The notes under the pieces are model-generated. The model saw only the letters and a list, made by a program, of their open reading frames with translations. It was not told the origin of the DNA and did not search any database. Position numbers and translations under genes: made by a program. DNA of 9,264 bases, from contig JBAXER010000095.1 of NCBI GenBank assembly GCA_037140375.1, positions 1-9,264 of the forward strand. Direction: 5' to 3'. Positions 1 to 5,830 of this stretch are shown piece after piece (position 1 is the first letter of the stretch; each line of letters begins with the position of its first letter). Source of the DNA: WLMZ01 sp037140375 (GTDB lineage Bacteria; Actinomycetota; Acidimicrobiia; Acidimicrobiales; Ilumatobacteraceae).

Positions 1-17
1 TCACGTAGGCTCACGGC

Positions 18-98
18 ATGCCCGTCGTCTTCGTTCACGGAAATCCTGAAACACCACCCATTCGGCAATCGATTGGAATTCTTGGAGCCTCTACCTGA
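18..98 (+). pseudogene. 5' fragment of an alpha/beta hydrolase gene
   Basis: An ATG at 18 opens a 26-residue reading frame beginning MPVVFVHGNPET, closed by TGA at 96-98. Strand-beta3 followed by HGNPET is the usual N-terminal oxyanion-hole segment of epoxide-hydrolase/haloalkane-dehalogenase-like proteins, and many of these start exactly this way. In that family the next residues read roughly xAIWxPLL; here they read PPIRQSIGI, so similarity fades and the frame then stops. A downstream gene (1285-1947) carries the missing rest of such a protein and lacks exactly this segment. I infer a broken or split hydrolase gene; a remnant of a separate paralogue is the alternative. Family recognition rests on a dozen residues only. 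Confidence 0.5.
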
Positions 99-252
99 GT
101 AGGGAGCGGTGAGATCTAGCCGCACTGATGGTGACGTTGCTGCCAATCTGTTGCAATAAATTATTGGATGAATCTTGGCTAAAAGCACGAAAAGTCTTTC
201 CAATCCATTCGGTAATTTTGTGCTTATGACAAGTACAGCCAGAGATACCACC

Positions 253-1008
253 ATGAGTCACCTTCTTAATAAAGTCCCCGAAATCACAATCTGGTTCTGG
301 ATTATCAAGGTTTTGTGCACCACAGTCGGAGAGACCGCTGCCGACTATTTGAATGAGACATTGAACTTAGGGTTAACCGGAACCACCCTCGTTATGTCAG
401 TTGCACTTGCTGGTGCCTTGGTCTGGCAGTTCAAGTCGAAGCAGTACGTGCCTGGTATCTATTGGTTAGCAGTTGTGCTCATCAGCGTGGTTGGCACCCT
501 AGTGACAGATAATCTCACCGACAGATTCAACGTAAGCCTCGTAACTACAACCACAATCTTCGCTGTCATACTTTCTCTCGTCTTTGCCGCTTGGCAAGTC
601 AAAGAACATACATTGTCAATACATTCCATCCGCACAACACGACGTGAAGCTTTCTATTGGTTGACAATCTTGTTCACATTTGCATTGGGAACAGCAGCAG
701 GAGATCTGGTTGCAGAAAAAATCAATATTGGATATTGGAAATCTGCTCTCGTATTCTCTGGGCTCATCGTGGTTGTCACAGTTGCTCATAAAGTGTTTCA
801 CGCAAACGCAATAGCAATGTTTTGGGCTGGTTATATTCTCACTCGGCCTCTTGGCGCATCGATAGGTGATTACATGTCCCAGGCCAAGGCTGATGGTGGT
901 CTTGGAATCGGTACCACCGGAACAAGTGTTGTGTTTCTCGGGGTAATTGGCCTTGTGGTGATTTACATGGCTCGCCGTGAATCAACTGCAGTGCAGCATT
1001 CAAAATAG
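253..1008 (+). CDS. DUF347/COG4705-type polytopic membrane protein
   Basis: This encodes a 251-residue integral membrane protein with about eight hydrophobic helices. Four internal repeats are visible, each with the pattern aromatic-Trp, nine residues, Gly, four residues, Asp: FW15-16/G26/D31, YW70-71/G81/D86, YW135-136/G146/D151 and FW190-191/G201/D206. The first copy reads GETAAD. This matches what I know as DUF347 repeats (COG4705, uncharacterised membrane-anchored proteins); the function is unknown to me, and transport or metal handling would be speculation. I chose ATG 253 because AGAGA lies about seven bases upstream and the protein then starts MSHLLNKVPE, next to the first repeat; ATG 226 and TTG 175 are in frame and possible. 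The gene is clearly richer in A/T, with many TTA, TTG, AAT and ACA codons, than every other gene in the window, which suggests horizontal acquisition. It is flanked by fragments of a hydrolase gene. Confidence 0.85.
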   Translation: MSHLLNKVPEITIWFWIIKVLCTTVGETAADYLNETLNLGLTGTTLVMSVALAGALVWQFKSKQYVPGIYWLAVVLISVVGTLVTDNLTDRFNVSLVTTTTIFAVILSLVFAAWQVKEHTLSIHSIRTTRREAFYWLTILFTFALGTAAGDLVAEKINIGYWKSALVFSGLIVVVTVAHKVFHANAIAMFWAGYILTRPLGASIGDYMSQAKADGGLGIGTTGTSVVFLGVIGLVVIYMARRESTAVQHSK

Positions 1009-1039
1009 GTCCTTCTGCCGCCACGCCCCACTAACCTTG

Positions 1040-1057
1040 ACCTTGATAGCGCAAGGT
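1040..1057 (+). terminator. Possible weak hairpin after the DUF347 gene
   Basis: ACCTTG (1040-1045) can pair with CAAGGT (1052-1057) around a six-base loop, 31 bases after the stop codon of the membrane-protein gene. There is no T-tract after it, so its role as a terminator is only a guess from position. Confidence 0.2.
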
Positions 1058-1080
1058 GTGGCGGCGAATTTCGCACCACA
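1057..1080. repeat. Interrupted palindrome and overlapping direct repeat
   Basis: TGTGG (1057-1061) pairs with CCACA (1076-1080), and GCGAA (1064-1068) pairs with TTCGC (1070-1074), around a single central T. The right arm is part of an 11-base direct repeat ATTTCGCACCA, present at 1068-1078 and again at 1080-1090, a 12-base period. It could be a dimeric-regulator operator, but no clear promoter or target gene lies beside it. Confidence 0.35.
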
Positions 1081-1284
1081 TTTCGCACCATCCCCGGGTA
1101 CGACACGCCAGAAGGTATGCATTGTGGCGTGCGCATCACGCCATGTTGTGTCGCGGTCTGGGCGATTTCTGCACCCTCTACCGCCCTTGCTGCCGAACCT
1201 GGCACCGGGTAATCGCAACACGGCTGAACTGTCGAAGGAACCGCCATTTGGGGCCCGCTGCTGCGCGAACTTTCACGCACCGAC

Positions 1285-1947
1285 GTGGTCACTGTGCATC
1301 TGCCGGGCTTTGGCATTCCCACTCCCCCAAACTTTGCTGCCACCCGTGACGACTATGTGTCATGGCTCATCGGCGAGCTTGAGGCCATTGGCGAACCTGT
1401 AGATCTGGTGGGCCACGACTGGGGCGGCGCACTCACCGCTCGCGTGGCGTGCACTCGGCCCGACCTGTTGCGTTCGTGGGTGTGTGATGTCACCGGGCTC
1501 ATCCACCCCGACTATGTGTGGCACAGCTTTGCTCAGGTGTGGCAAACCCCTGGCGCAGGCGAGCAGAACTTTGTCGACACCATGGCCTCGCCGGTGCAAG
1601 ACCGAGTGAACCTGTTCGTGATGCTGGGCATGACCCCCGAGATTGCCGCCGAACTCGTTGCGGCCAGCGACGAAGAAATGGCGCGTTGCGTGTTGGCGTT
1701 GTATCGCTCGGCCATTCAGCCGGCCATGGCCCAGTGGGGCGCCGATGCCGAGGCTGCGGCTGCTCGACCCGGCCTTGCGCTGATCAACACCGCCGATCCG
1801 TTCGTGAACGATCAGACGTTGGGCGAAGAGATGGGCCACCGCATGGGTGCCCGAGTGGAGATCATGCAAGACATGGGCCACTGGTGGATGATGCAAGACC
1901 CCAAGCGCGGCGCCGAAGTGCTCGAGCAGTTCTGGGCCAGCCTGTAG
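1285..1947 (+). CDS. Alpha/beta hydrolase, N-terminally truncated (probable pseudogene)
   Basis: A 220-residue reading frame from GTG 1285 encodes an alpha/beta-fold hydrolase of the epoxide hydrolase/haloalkane dehalogenase type. The nucleophile elbow is GHDWGG with Asp45, the acid is probably Asp171 (NTADPF) and the general base His199 (DMGHWW), so the triad is complete; the nucleophile Asp points to ester-intermediate hydrolysis of epoxides or halides rather than a Ser hydrolase. The family normally has about 270 residues and begins with a strand and an HG-x-P oxyanion motif. Here that part is missing. The frame is open back to 1228 and reads TVEGTAIWGPLLRELSRTD in family style, but a TGA at 1225-1227 sits two codons after an HG pair, and a TAA lies at 1210-1212. 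GTG 1285 falls inside a conserved strand and has no obvious ribosome binding site, so I doubt it is a true start. The missing segment resembles the fragment at 18-98, on the other side of the foreign-looking membrane gene. Family call strong; functionality doubtful. Confidence 0.7.
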   Translation: MVTVHLPGFGIPTPPNFAATRDDYVSWLIGELEAIGEPVDLVGHDWGGALTARVACTRPDLLRSWVCDVTGLIHPDYVWHSFAQVWQTPGAGEQNFVDTMASPVQDRVNLFVMLGMTPEIAAELVAASDEEMARCVLALYRSAIQPAMAQWGADAEAAAARPGLALINTADPFVNDQTLGEEMGHRMGARVEIMQDMGHWWMMQDPKRGAEVLEQFWASL

Positions 1948-1978
1948 CCAAGCCGGAGCCAAGCCGGTGCCAAGCCGG
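1946..1978. repeat. Three tandem 11-bp units overlapping the hydrolase stop codon
   Basis: The 11-base unit AGCCAAGCCGG occurs at 1946-1956 and 1957-1967, and a third copy differing in the first base (T for A) at 1968-1978. The first copy includes the last two bases of the TAG stop codon. The array lies in the short gap between convergent genes. Confidence 0.85.
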
Positions 1979-1980
1979 CT
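1962..1980. terminator. Candidate hairpin between convergent genes
   Basis: AGCCGG (1962-1967) pairs with CCGGCT (1975-1980) around a seven-base loop, and the repeat array lets the left arm be taken from the preceding unit as well. It lies between the stop codons of the plus-strand hydrolase and the minus-strand Nudix gene, where a shared terminator would be expected. No T-tract follows on either strand, so this is tentative. Confidence 0.35.
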
Positions 1981-1994
1981 GCTGCGTTACCCCG

Positions 1995-2717
1995 TTACTT
2001 CCAGGCGAACACCGGCTGCTCGAACTCGTCGACGCGTGTGTCGATGAGTCCCTCGATAGCCACCCAACGAAACTGCACCAGCACCGCGCCGGTTGGGGCG
2101 TGGATGATGTCGCCGCCCAATGGCACTTGCACCACCGGTTGCTCGCTCTCGGGGATGGTCACAAAGCGCGGCGAATCGGCGCGGCACAGTTCGTGCAAAC
2201 CAATGCGATAGGCAAACGCCACCTCGCCCGGATCGGGGTTCAGCACCACATCGCCGCCGCCCCACACCACCACTGGCGTGATCACGTAGCCCGAGCGGGT
2301 GGGGTAATCGTCGAGCACGCCCAACACCGAATGGGGCTCAAGCAGCAAGCCGAGTTCTTCGTGCAACTCGCGCAGCGCAGTCTGCTCAACGGTTTCGCCT
2401 TCGTCGCATCGTCCGCCGGGCAACGCCCACTGGCGCGCATGCGCACGCATCTTTGCGGCACGACGGCACAGCAAGAACGAAGCTCCACCGGCGACGCCAG
2501 TCATCAGCCCATCGAGGCCGGCCACGCTTGATGGAATCACCGAGAGTTCGTGCGGCTCAACCGGACACGGATCTTCGCCGTCGCGTTCGGCATCGCTATC
2601 GACAATCACAATCGCCACGGCCGCGTGACGGCGACCATCCAGCGGATGCGCGCGGCGGGTGTGGCGCGACAAGTTGTAGGCGAGTTGATCGCGCAGCGCG
2701 TCGGTATACGGAGTCAC
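1995..2717 (-). CDS. Nudix hydrolase, CoA-pyrophosphatase-like
   Basis: This is a 240-residue Nudix hydrolase. The Nudix box is complete at residues 102-124: G102, E108, then REL-HEE-LGL (R116, E117, E120, E121, G123), the metal-binding site that cleaves nucleoside diphosphates linked to another moiety. Just before it, residues 82-102 follow the spacing of the CoA-pyrophosphatase signature LLTxRSx3Rx3Gx3FPGG, with L82, L83, R86, A87, R91, P100, G101 and G102 in place but Cys84, Arg95 and Leu99 where Thr, Gly and Phe are usual. A CoA or acyl-CoA diphosphatase (NudL type) is therefore likely but not certain. The start is GTG 2717; its first bases overlap the TGA of the upstream CoA transferase (GTGA, 2714-2717), which implies translational coupling. 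Coupling to a CoA transferase fits a role in CoA-ester turnover; that link is inference. Confidence 0.85.
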   Translation of the reverse strand: MTPYTDALRDQLAYNLSRHTRRAHPLDGRRHAAVAIVIVDSDAERDGEDPCPVEPHELSVIPSSVAGLDGLMTGVAGGASFLLCRRAAKMRAHARQWALPGGRCDEGETVEQTALRELHEELGLLLEPHSVLGVLDDYPTRSGYVITPVVVWGGGDVVLNPDPGEVAFAYRIGLHELCRADSPRFVTIPESEQPVVQVPLGGDIIHAPTGAVLVQFRWVAIEGLIDTRVDEFEQPVFAWK

Positions 2718-4015
2718 AACGGCCGCTGCGACTGCGATGGCACACGCGCGCTGAGCACACCAGATTCGTGCAGCGCGCCAACCGCTGCGTCGTCGAGACC
2801 CAGCAACTCGCGCAGCACCTCGGCGTTGTCTTCGCCACGAAAGCGTGGGTAGCCGCTGACGCCAGCAGCCGCATCGCTAAACGACCACGGCACGTTGGGC
2901 ACACGCACACCGCCACCGCTGCGATCGGGCACGGTGACAATGGCATTGCGTTCGGCGGCCCATTCGCTGTCGGCGATGTCACGCACCGATCGCAGCACGC
3001 CCATCGCCAACCCGTAGTGATCGAACACTTTCTCGACCGCGTCGGCATCGGGATAGGTCAGCGCCCACGCGTGAATCAAGGTGAGCAGTTCGTCGAGATG
3101 TTCGAGTCGGCTGGCCACGCTGGCGAAGCGCGGGTCGTTGACCAACTCGGGGGTTCCCATTGCTTCGGCGAAACGATCGAACGTGCCGCGCTCGGCGGGG
3201 TGTCCGCTGATGACAACCTTCTCGCCGTTGGCCACGGTGAGCACCGGATAATCGCCGGGCTGAAACGAACGAATCCAATCGGGGTCAACCGGGCCGTCCC
3301 ACAGATGATCGTGCACGTGCTCGTTCACGTAGAGCATTGTCTGCGCCATCGAGACCTCGACATGTTGGCCACGGCCCGTGCGCTCGCGTTGATACAGCGC
3401 GGCGAGCATTGCGCTGGCGCACTCGAGCGAGGTGTAGACATCGCCGTTGCTGTGCGGATCGTTTGTGTAGTGCACCGAGCCATCGGCATCGGGATGAGCG
3501 TCGCATTGCGCGCGGGTGAAGCCAGTCTCGGCGCCGATGACCGACGCATACGCGCGGCGATTGCGCCACACACCCGTAGAGCCGTAGCCGGTGATGCTGG
3601 CGTAGATGAGCCGCGGGTTTGCCGCCGACAACGTTTCGTACGACAGGCCCATGCGCTGCATCACGCCGGGTCGAAAGTTCTCGATCACGATGTCTACGTG
3701 GCGCACCAGATCGAGCAGCAGCTCAACCGCTTGCGGCTTGGTCATGTCGAGGCTGATGTTGCGCTTACCCGAGTTCTGTTGCATGAAGTAACTCGACAGG
3801 CCACCGATGCGCGGGTTAGCGAAGCGGGTCATGTCGCCGTCTGGCGGCTCGATCTTGATGACATCGGCACCCATATCGCGCAGCATGCGCGCGGCGTGCG
3901 GGCCGCTGAGCACTCGGGTGAAGTCGAGCACGCGCACTCCGGTCAGCGGTCCCTCGAGATCTTCGCGATCTTGCGACGGGAATGAGTGATCACCACGAGG
4001 CGTTCCAACTTCCAT
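2714..4015 (-). CDS. Family III (CaiB/BaiF) CoA transferase
   Basis: This encodes a 433-residue soluble enzyme of the CaiB/BaiF family (formyl-CoA transferase, carnitine CoA transferase and relatives), which moves CoA between carboxylic acids through an aspartyl-CoA anhydride/thioester cycle. The family start is clear: GVRVLDFTRVLSGPHAARML (residues 26-45), followed by GADVIKIEPP (49-58), KRNISLD (84-90), IENFRPG (111-117) and RTGRGQ (212-217). Counting back from GRGQ, Asp192 in SNGDVYTS occupies the place of the catalytic Asp169 of Oxalobacter formyl-CoA transferase. The substrate is not readable from sequence. I chose ATG 4015, giving MEVGTPRGDH, because the longer frame to 4117 would run into the divergent msrA coding region and adds no family sequence; no strong ribosome binding site is seen. 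It heads a two-gene unit with the Nudix gene and diverges from msrA across 43 bases. Confidence 0.9.
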   Translation of the reverse strand: MEVGTPRGDHSFPSQDREDLEGPLTGVRVLDFTRVLSGPHAARMLRDMGADVIKIEPPDGDMTRFANPRIGGLSSYFMQQNSGKRNISLDMTKPQAVELLLDLVRHVDIVIENFRPGVMQRMGLSYETLSAANPRLIYASITGYGSTGVWRNRRAYASVIGAETGFTRAQCDAHPDADGSVHYTNDPHSNGDVYTSLECASAMLAALYQRERTGRGQHVEVSMAQTMLYVNEHVHDHLWDGPVDPDWIRSFQPGDYPVLTVANGEKVVISGHPAERGTFDRFAEAMGTPELVNDPRFASVASRLEHLDELLTLIHAWALTYPDADAVEKVFDHYGLAMGVLRSVRDIADSEWAAERNAIVTVPDRSGGGVRVPNVPWSFSDAAAGVSGYPRFRGEDNAEVLRELLGLDDAAVGALHESGVLSARVPSQSQRPL

Positions 4016-4020
4016 CGTCG

Positions 4021-4026
4021 TAGTCT
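4021..4026 (+). promoter_or_regulatory. Possible -10 element for msrA
   Basis: TAGTCT fits the loose actinobacterial -10 pattern TAnnnT and lies about 33 bases before the msrA start, inside the 43-base gap shared with the divergent CoA transferase. I see no convincing -35 element at the right distance. The gap is so short that promoters for the two genes must overlap each other or the coding ends. Confidence 0.2.
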
Positions 4027-4046
4027 TGCGGGCGAAGCGTGCTGAG

Positions 4047-4052
4047 AGGGAG
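4047..4052 (+). promoter_or_regulatory. Ribosome binding site that fixes the msrA start
   Basis: AGGGAG lies six bases before GTG 4059, within the purine-rich run GAGAGGGAG. It selects GTG 4059 over the in-frame upstream codon at 4026 and over TTG 4062. Confidence 0.75.
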
Positions 4053-4058
4053 TTCACC

Positions 4059-4706
4059 GTGTTGTTCAAAAAATCAGTCGAATTGATTTCACCCGAGCAG
4101 GCGCTCAAGGGTCGCACCGATCAGACCATGCCGGTTCCCGATGAGCACTTCATCAACGGCAACCCGCTGCAGGGCCCATGGCCCGCCGGTTACGAGACTG
4201 CGGTGTTTGGCATGGGTTGTTTCTGGGGCGCCGAGCGCAAGTTCTGGCAAGTGCCCGAGGTGTTCAGCACCTCGGTTGGTTACGCCGGCGGTTACACGCC
4301 CAACCCAACCTACGAAGAGACCTGCAGCGGCCGCACCGGCCACACCGAAGTGGTGCTGGTTGCGTTCAACCCGGCCGAGGTGACCTTCGAGCAACTGCTC
4401 AAGGTGTTCTGGGAGAACCACAACCCGACCCAAGGCATGCGCCAGGGCAACGACATGGGCACGCAATATCGCAGCGCCATCTACACCACCACCGATGCGC
4501 AACTCGCCGCTGCACTCGCCAGCAAGGCCATGTACCAAGAGCGCCTCACCGAGGCCCGCATTGGCACCATCACCACCGAGATCGAACCGGCCGGCGATTT
4601 CTATTACGCCGAGCCGTATCACCAGCAGTATCTGGGCAAGAACCCCAACGGCTATTGCGGCATGGGTGGCACCGGGGTCAGCTGCCCCATCGGCCTCAAG
4701 GCCTAA
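4059..4706 (+). CDS. msrA: Peptide-methionine (S)-S-oxide reductase MsrA
   Basis: This 215-residue protein reduces the S-epimer of methionine sulfoxide in proteins and free methionine, using thioredoxin as reductant, and repairs oxidative damage in the cytoplasm. The catalytic motif GMGCFWGAER is at 51-60 with nucleophile Cys54. Further family segments are SVGYAGGYTPNPTYEE, SGRTGHTE, VFWENHNPTQGMRQGNDMGT in part, and HQQYLGKNPNGYCG. Resolving cysteines are Cys200 (GYCGMGG) and Cys209 (GVSCP), near the C-terminus as in the E. coli enzyme, although the last Cys is one position further along than in E. coli. The N-terminus (SPEQALKGR, MPVP) also matches the long E. coli type, which supports GTG 4059 as start with its strong ribosome binding site. 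The gene stands alone on the plus strand, diverging from one CoA transferase and overlapping the stop codon of another by four bases. Confidence 0.96.
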   Translation: MLFKKSVELISPEQALKGRTDQTMPVPDEHFINGNPLQGPWPAGYETAVFGMGCFWGAERKFWQVPEVFSTSVGYAGGYTPNPTYEETCSGRTGHTEVVLVAFNPAEVTFEQLLKVFWENHNPTQGMRQGNDMGTQYRSAIYTTTDAQLAAALASKAMYQERLTEARIGTITTEIEPAGDFYYAEPYHQQYLGKNPNGYCGMGGTGVSCPIGLKA

Positions 4707-5830
4707 TCGCCCCAGCCGCTGTTGCGGATGTCGGCGCCGTCGGAATCGATGGGCCGTCCCTGCCAACGCAACACACCGGGTGTCTCGCTGAGCTTGGCGA
4801 TGAGTCCTTGCATCGGCGTGCCTTCGAGCTCGACGATGGCGTCACGCGCGGCGTAGTGAGCATCGGCCGCAATGTCGGCCATGTCCATCACTGGTCCAAC
4901 TGCGGCTTCGGCTTCGGTGAACAGACGCATCACTTCGTCTTGCGTGCGTTGCTTGCAGTAGTCCACAACGATGGCTTCCAGTTGCTCACGGTTGGCCATG
5001 CGGTCACCAAAGGTGGCGAAGCGCGCGTCGTTTGCGTGACCTAACAACTGCAGCACCCGAGCCGCAACGGTGTCGCTGCTGGCGCTCATGCCAACCCACT
5101 TGCCGTCGCTGCATTGATAGGTGCCGCGCGGCGTTGTGTAGGGAAGGCCGGCGCCCAAGCGAGGCTGCATTTCGCCGGTGAGTTTGTAGAGCGACAGCAA
5201 CGGGCCCATCATCTGAAAGATGCTCTCGAGCAAGCTGATGTCGACCACTTGGCCAACGCCGCTATGCAACGCAACCATCGTTGCGAATGCGCCAACGAGA
5301 CCGGTCACTTCGTCGGTGAGTGCGATGGCGGGCAGCATCGGTTGGCCGCCGGGCATGCCGCTGATCGATGACAGCCCGCTCATCACCTCGGCGATGCTGG
5401 CGAACCCTGGCCGGTTGCGATACGGCCCGGTCTGACCAAAGCCGGTGACGCGCGTAATGATCAGCGCGGGGTTGATTGCGTGTAGTTCTGCGGGGCCGAT
5501 GCCCAGGCGTTCGAGGGTGCCAGGACGAAAGTTTTCGACCAACACATCGGCGTCGCGAACCAGACGCAGCAACACTTCGCGGTCGTCGTCGTCTTTGAGA
5601 TCGAGGGCGATGTTGCGCTTGTTGCGGTTGACCACTTTCCACCACAAACCCTCGCCATCACGCGGGTCGCGCCACGCCATGTTGCGCAAGCTGTCGCCGG
5701 TGTCGGGACGCTCGACCTTGATGACGTCGGCACCGAAGTCGGCCAAGTAACGCGCGCAGTTGGGCCCGGCGATAACGGTGGAGAGATCGATGACGCGCAG
5801 GTCACTCAGTGGCGGCCGGGTGGTGGTCAT
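4703..5830 (-). CDS. Second family III (CaiB/BaiF) CoA transferase
   Basis: This encodes a 375-residue CaiB/BaiF-family CoA transferase, distinct from the one at 2714-4015. Typical segments are LRVIDLSTVIAGPNCARYLA (residues 11-30), GADVIKVERPDTGD (33-46), KRNIALDLK (71-79), VENFRPGTLERLG (98-110) and TGFGQTGPY (129-137). Asp173 in ALTDEVTG aligns by spacing from the later G-x-GQ with the catalytic Asp169 of formyl-CoA transferase. The acceptor acid and donor CoA ester cannot be told. I chose ATG 5830: its ATGA overlaps the TGA of the upstream aminotransferase (5827-5830), and AGGATGG lies just upstream; ATG 5839 and the codon at 5857 are in-frame alternatives inside the aminotransferase gene. 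It is the last gene of the long minus-strand unit and its TAG overlaps the TAA of convergent msrA. Confidence 0.9.
   Translation of the reverse strand: MTTTRPPLSDLRVIDLSTVIAGPNCARYLADFGADVIKVERPDTGDSLRNMAWRDPRDGEGLWWKVVNRNKRNIALDLKDDDDREVLLRLVRDADVLVENFRPGTLERLGIGPAELHAINPALIITRVTGFGQTGPYRNRPGFASIAEVMSGLSSISGMPGGQPMLPAIALTDEVTGLVGAFATMVALHSGVGQVVDISLLESIFQMMGPLLSLYKLTGEMQPRLGAGLPYTTPRGTYQCSDGKWVGMSASSDTVAARVLQLLGHANDARFATFGDRMANREQLEAIVVDYCKQRTQDEVMRLFTEAEAAVGPVMDMADIAADAHYAARDAIVELEGTPMQGLIAKLSETPGVLRWQGRPIDSDGADIRNSGWGD

Larger units (their letters stand above)
1009..1284. other. Gene-poor region with small repeats
   Basis: I see no convincing gene here. Frames on both strands give proline/arginine/cysteine-rich translations of the kind expected from noncoding GC-rich DNA. 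The stretch holds a 6-bp hairpin (1040-1057), an interrupted palindrome (1057-1080) and an 11-base direct repeat. From about 1219 the plus frame 1 text reads H-G-stop-T-V-E-G-T-A-I-W-G-P-L-L-R-E-L, which resembles the degraded start of the following hydrolase. Base composition is closer to the host genes than to the AT-rich gene on its left. Confidence 0.6.

Noticed and set aside
131..162. Promoter before the DUF347 gene (TTGCTG at 137-142, TAAATT at 157-162)
   Set aside because: The spacing of 14 bases is too short for a normal sigma-70 promoter, and other pairings are no better, so I do not call it.
1117..1212. Small frame of 31 codons with a signal-peptide-like text (AVWAISAPSTALAAEP)
   Set aside because: It has only a weak, badly spaced purine tract and no family match, and its end merges with the degraded start of the hydrolase, so chance is the better explanation.
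977..1402. Plus-strand frame of 141 codons and minus-strand frames over 963-1343
   Set aside because: Their compositions (Pro, Cys, Arg, Leu) do not look like proteins, they overlap the hydrolase and the membrane gene, and there is no ribosome binding site.
3320..3375. Possible loss of the catalytic Asp in the first CoA transferase (Gln in VSMAQTML) and Glu in the second (ISLLES)
   Set aside because: Alignment by spacing from the conserved GRGQ shows that the catalytic Asp lies earlier; it is present as Asp192 and Asp173, so both active sites look intact.
2453..3985. Long plus-strand open frame of 510 codons opposite the CoA transferase and Nudix genes
   Set aside because: Its translation is rich in His, Arg, Ala and Gln without family motifs, and it lies antisense to two well-supported genes. 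It is a typical GC-rich shadow frame.
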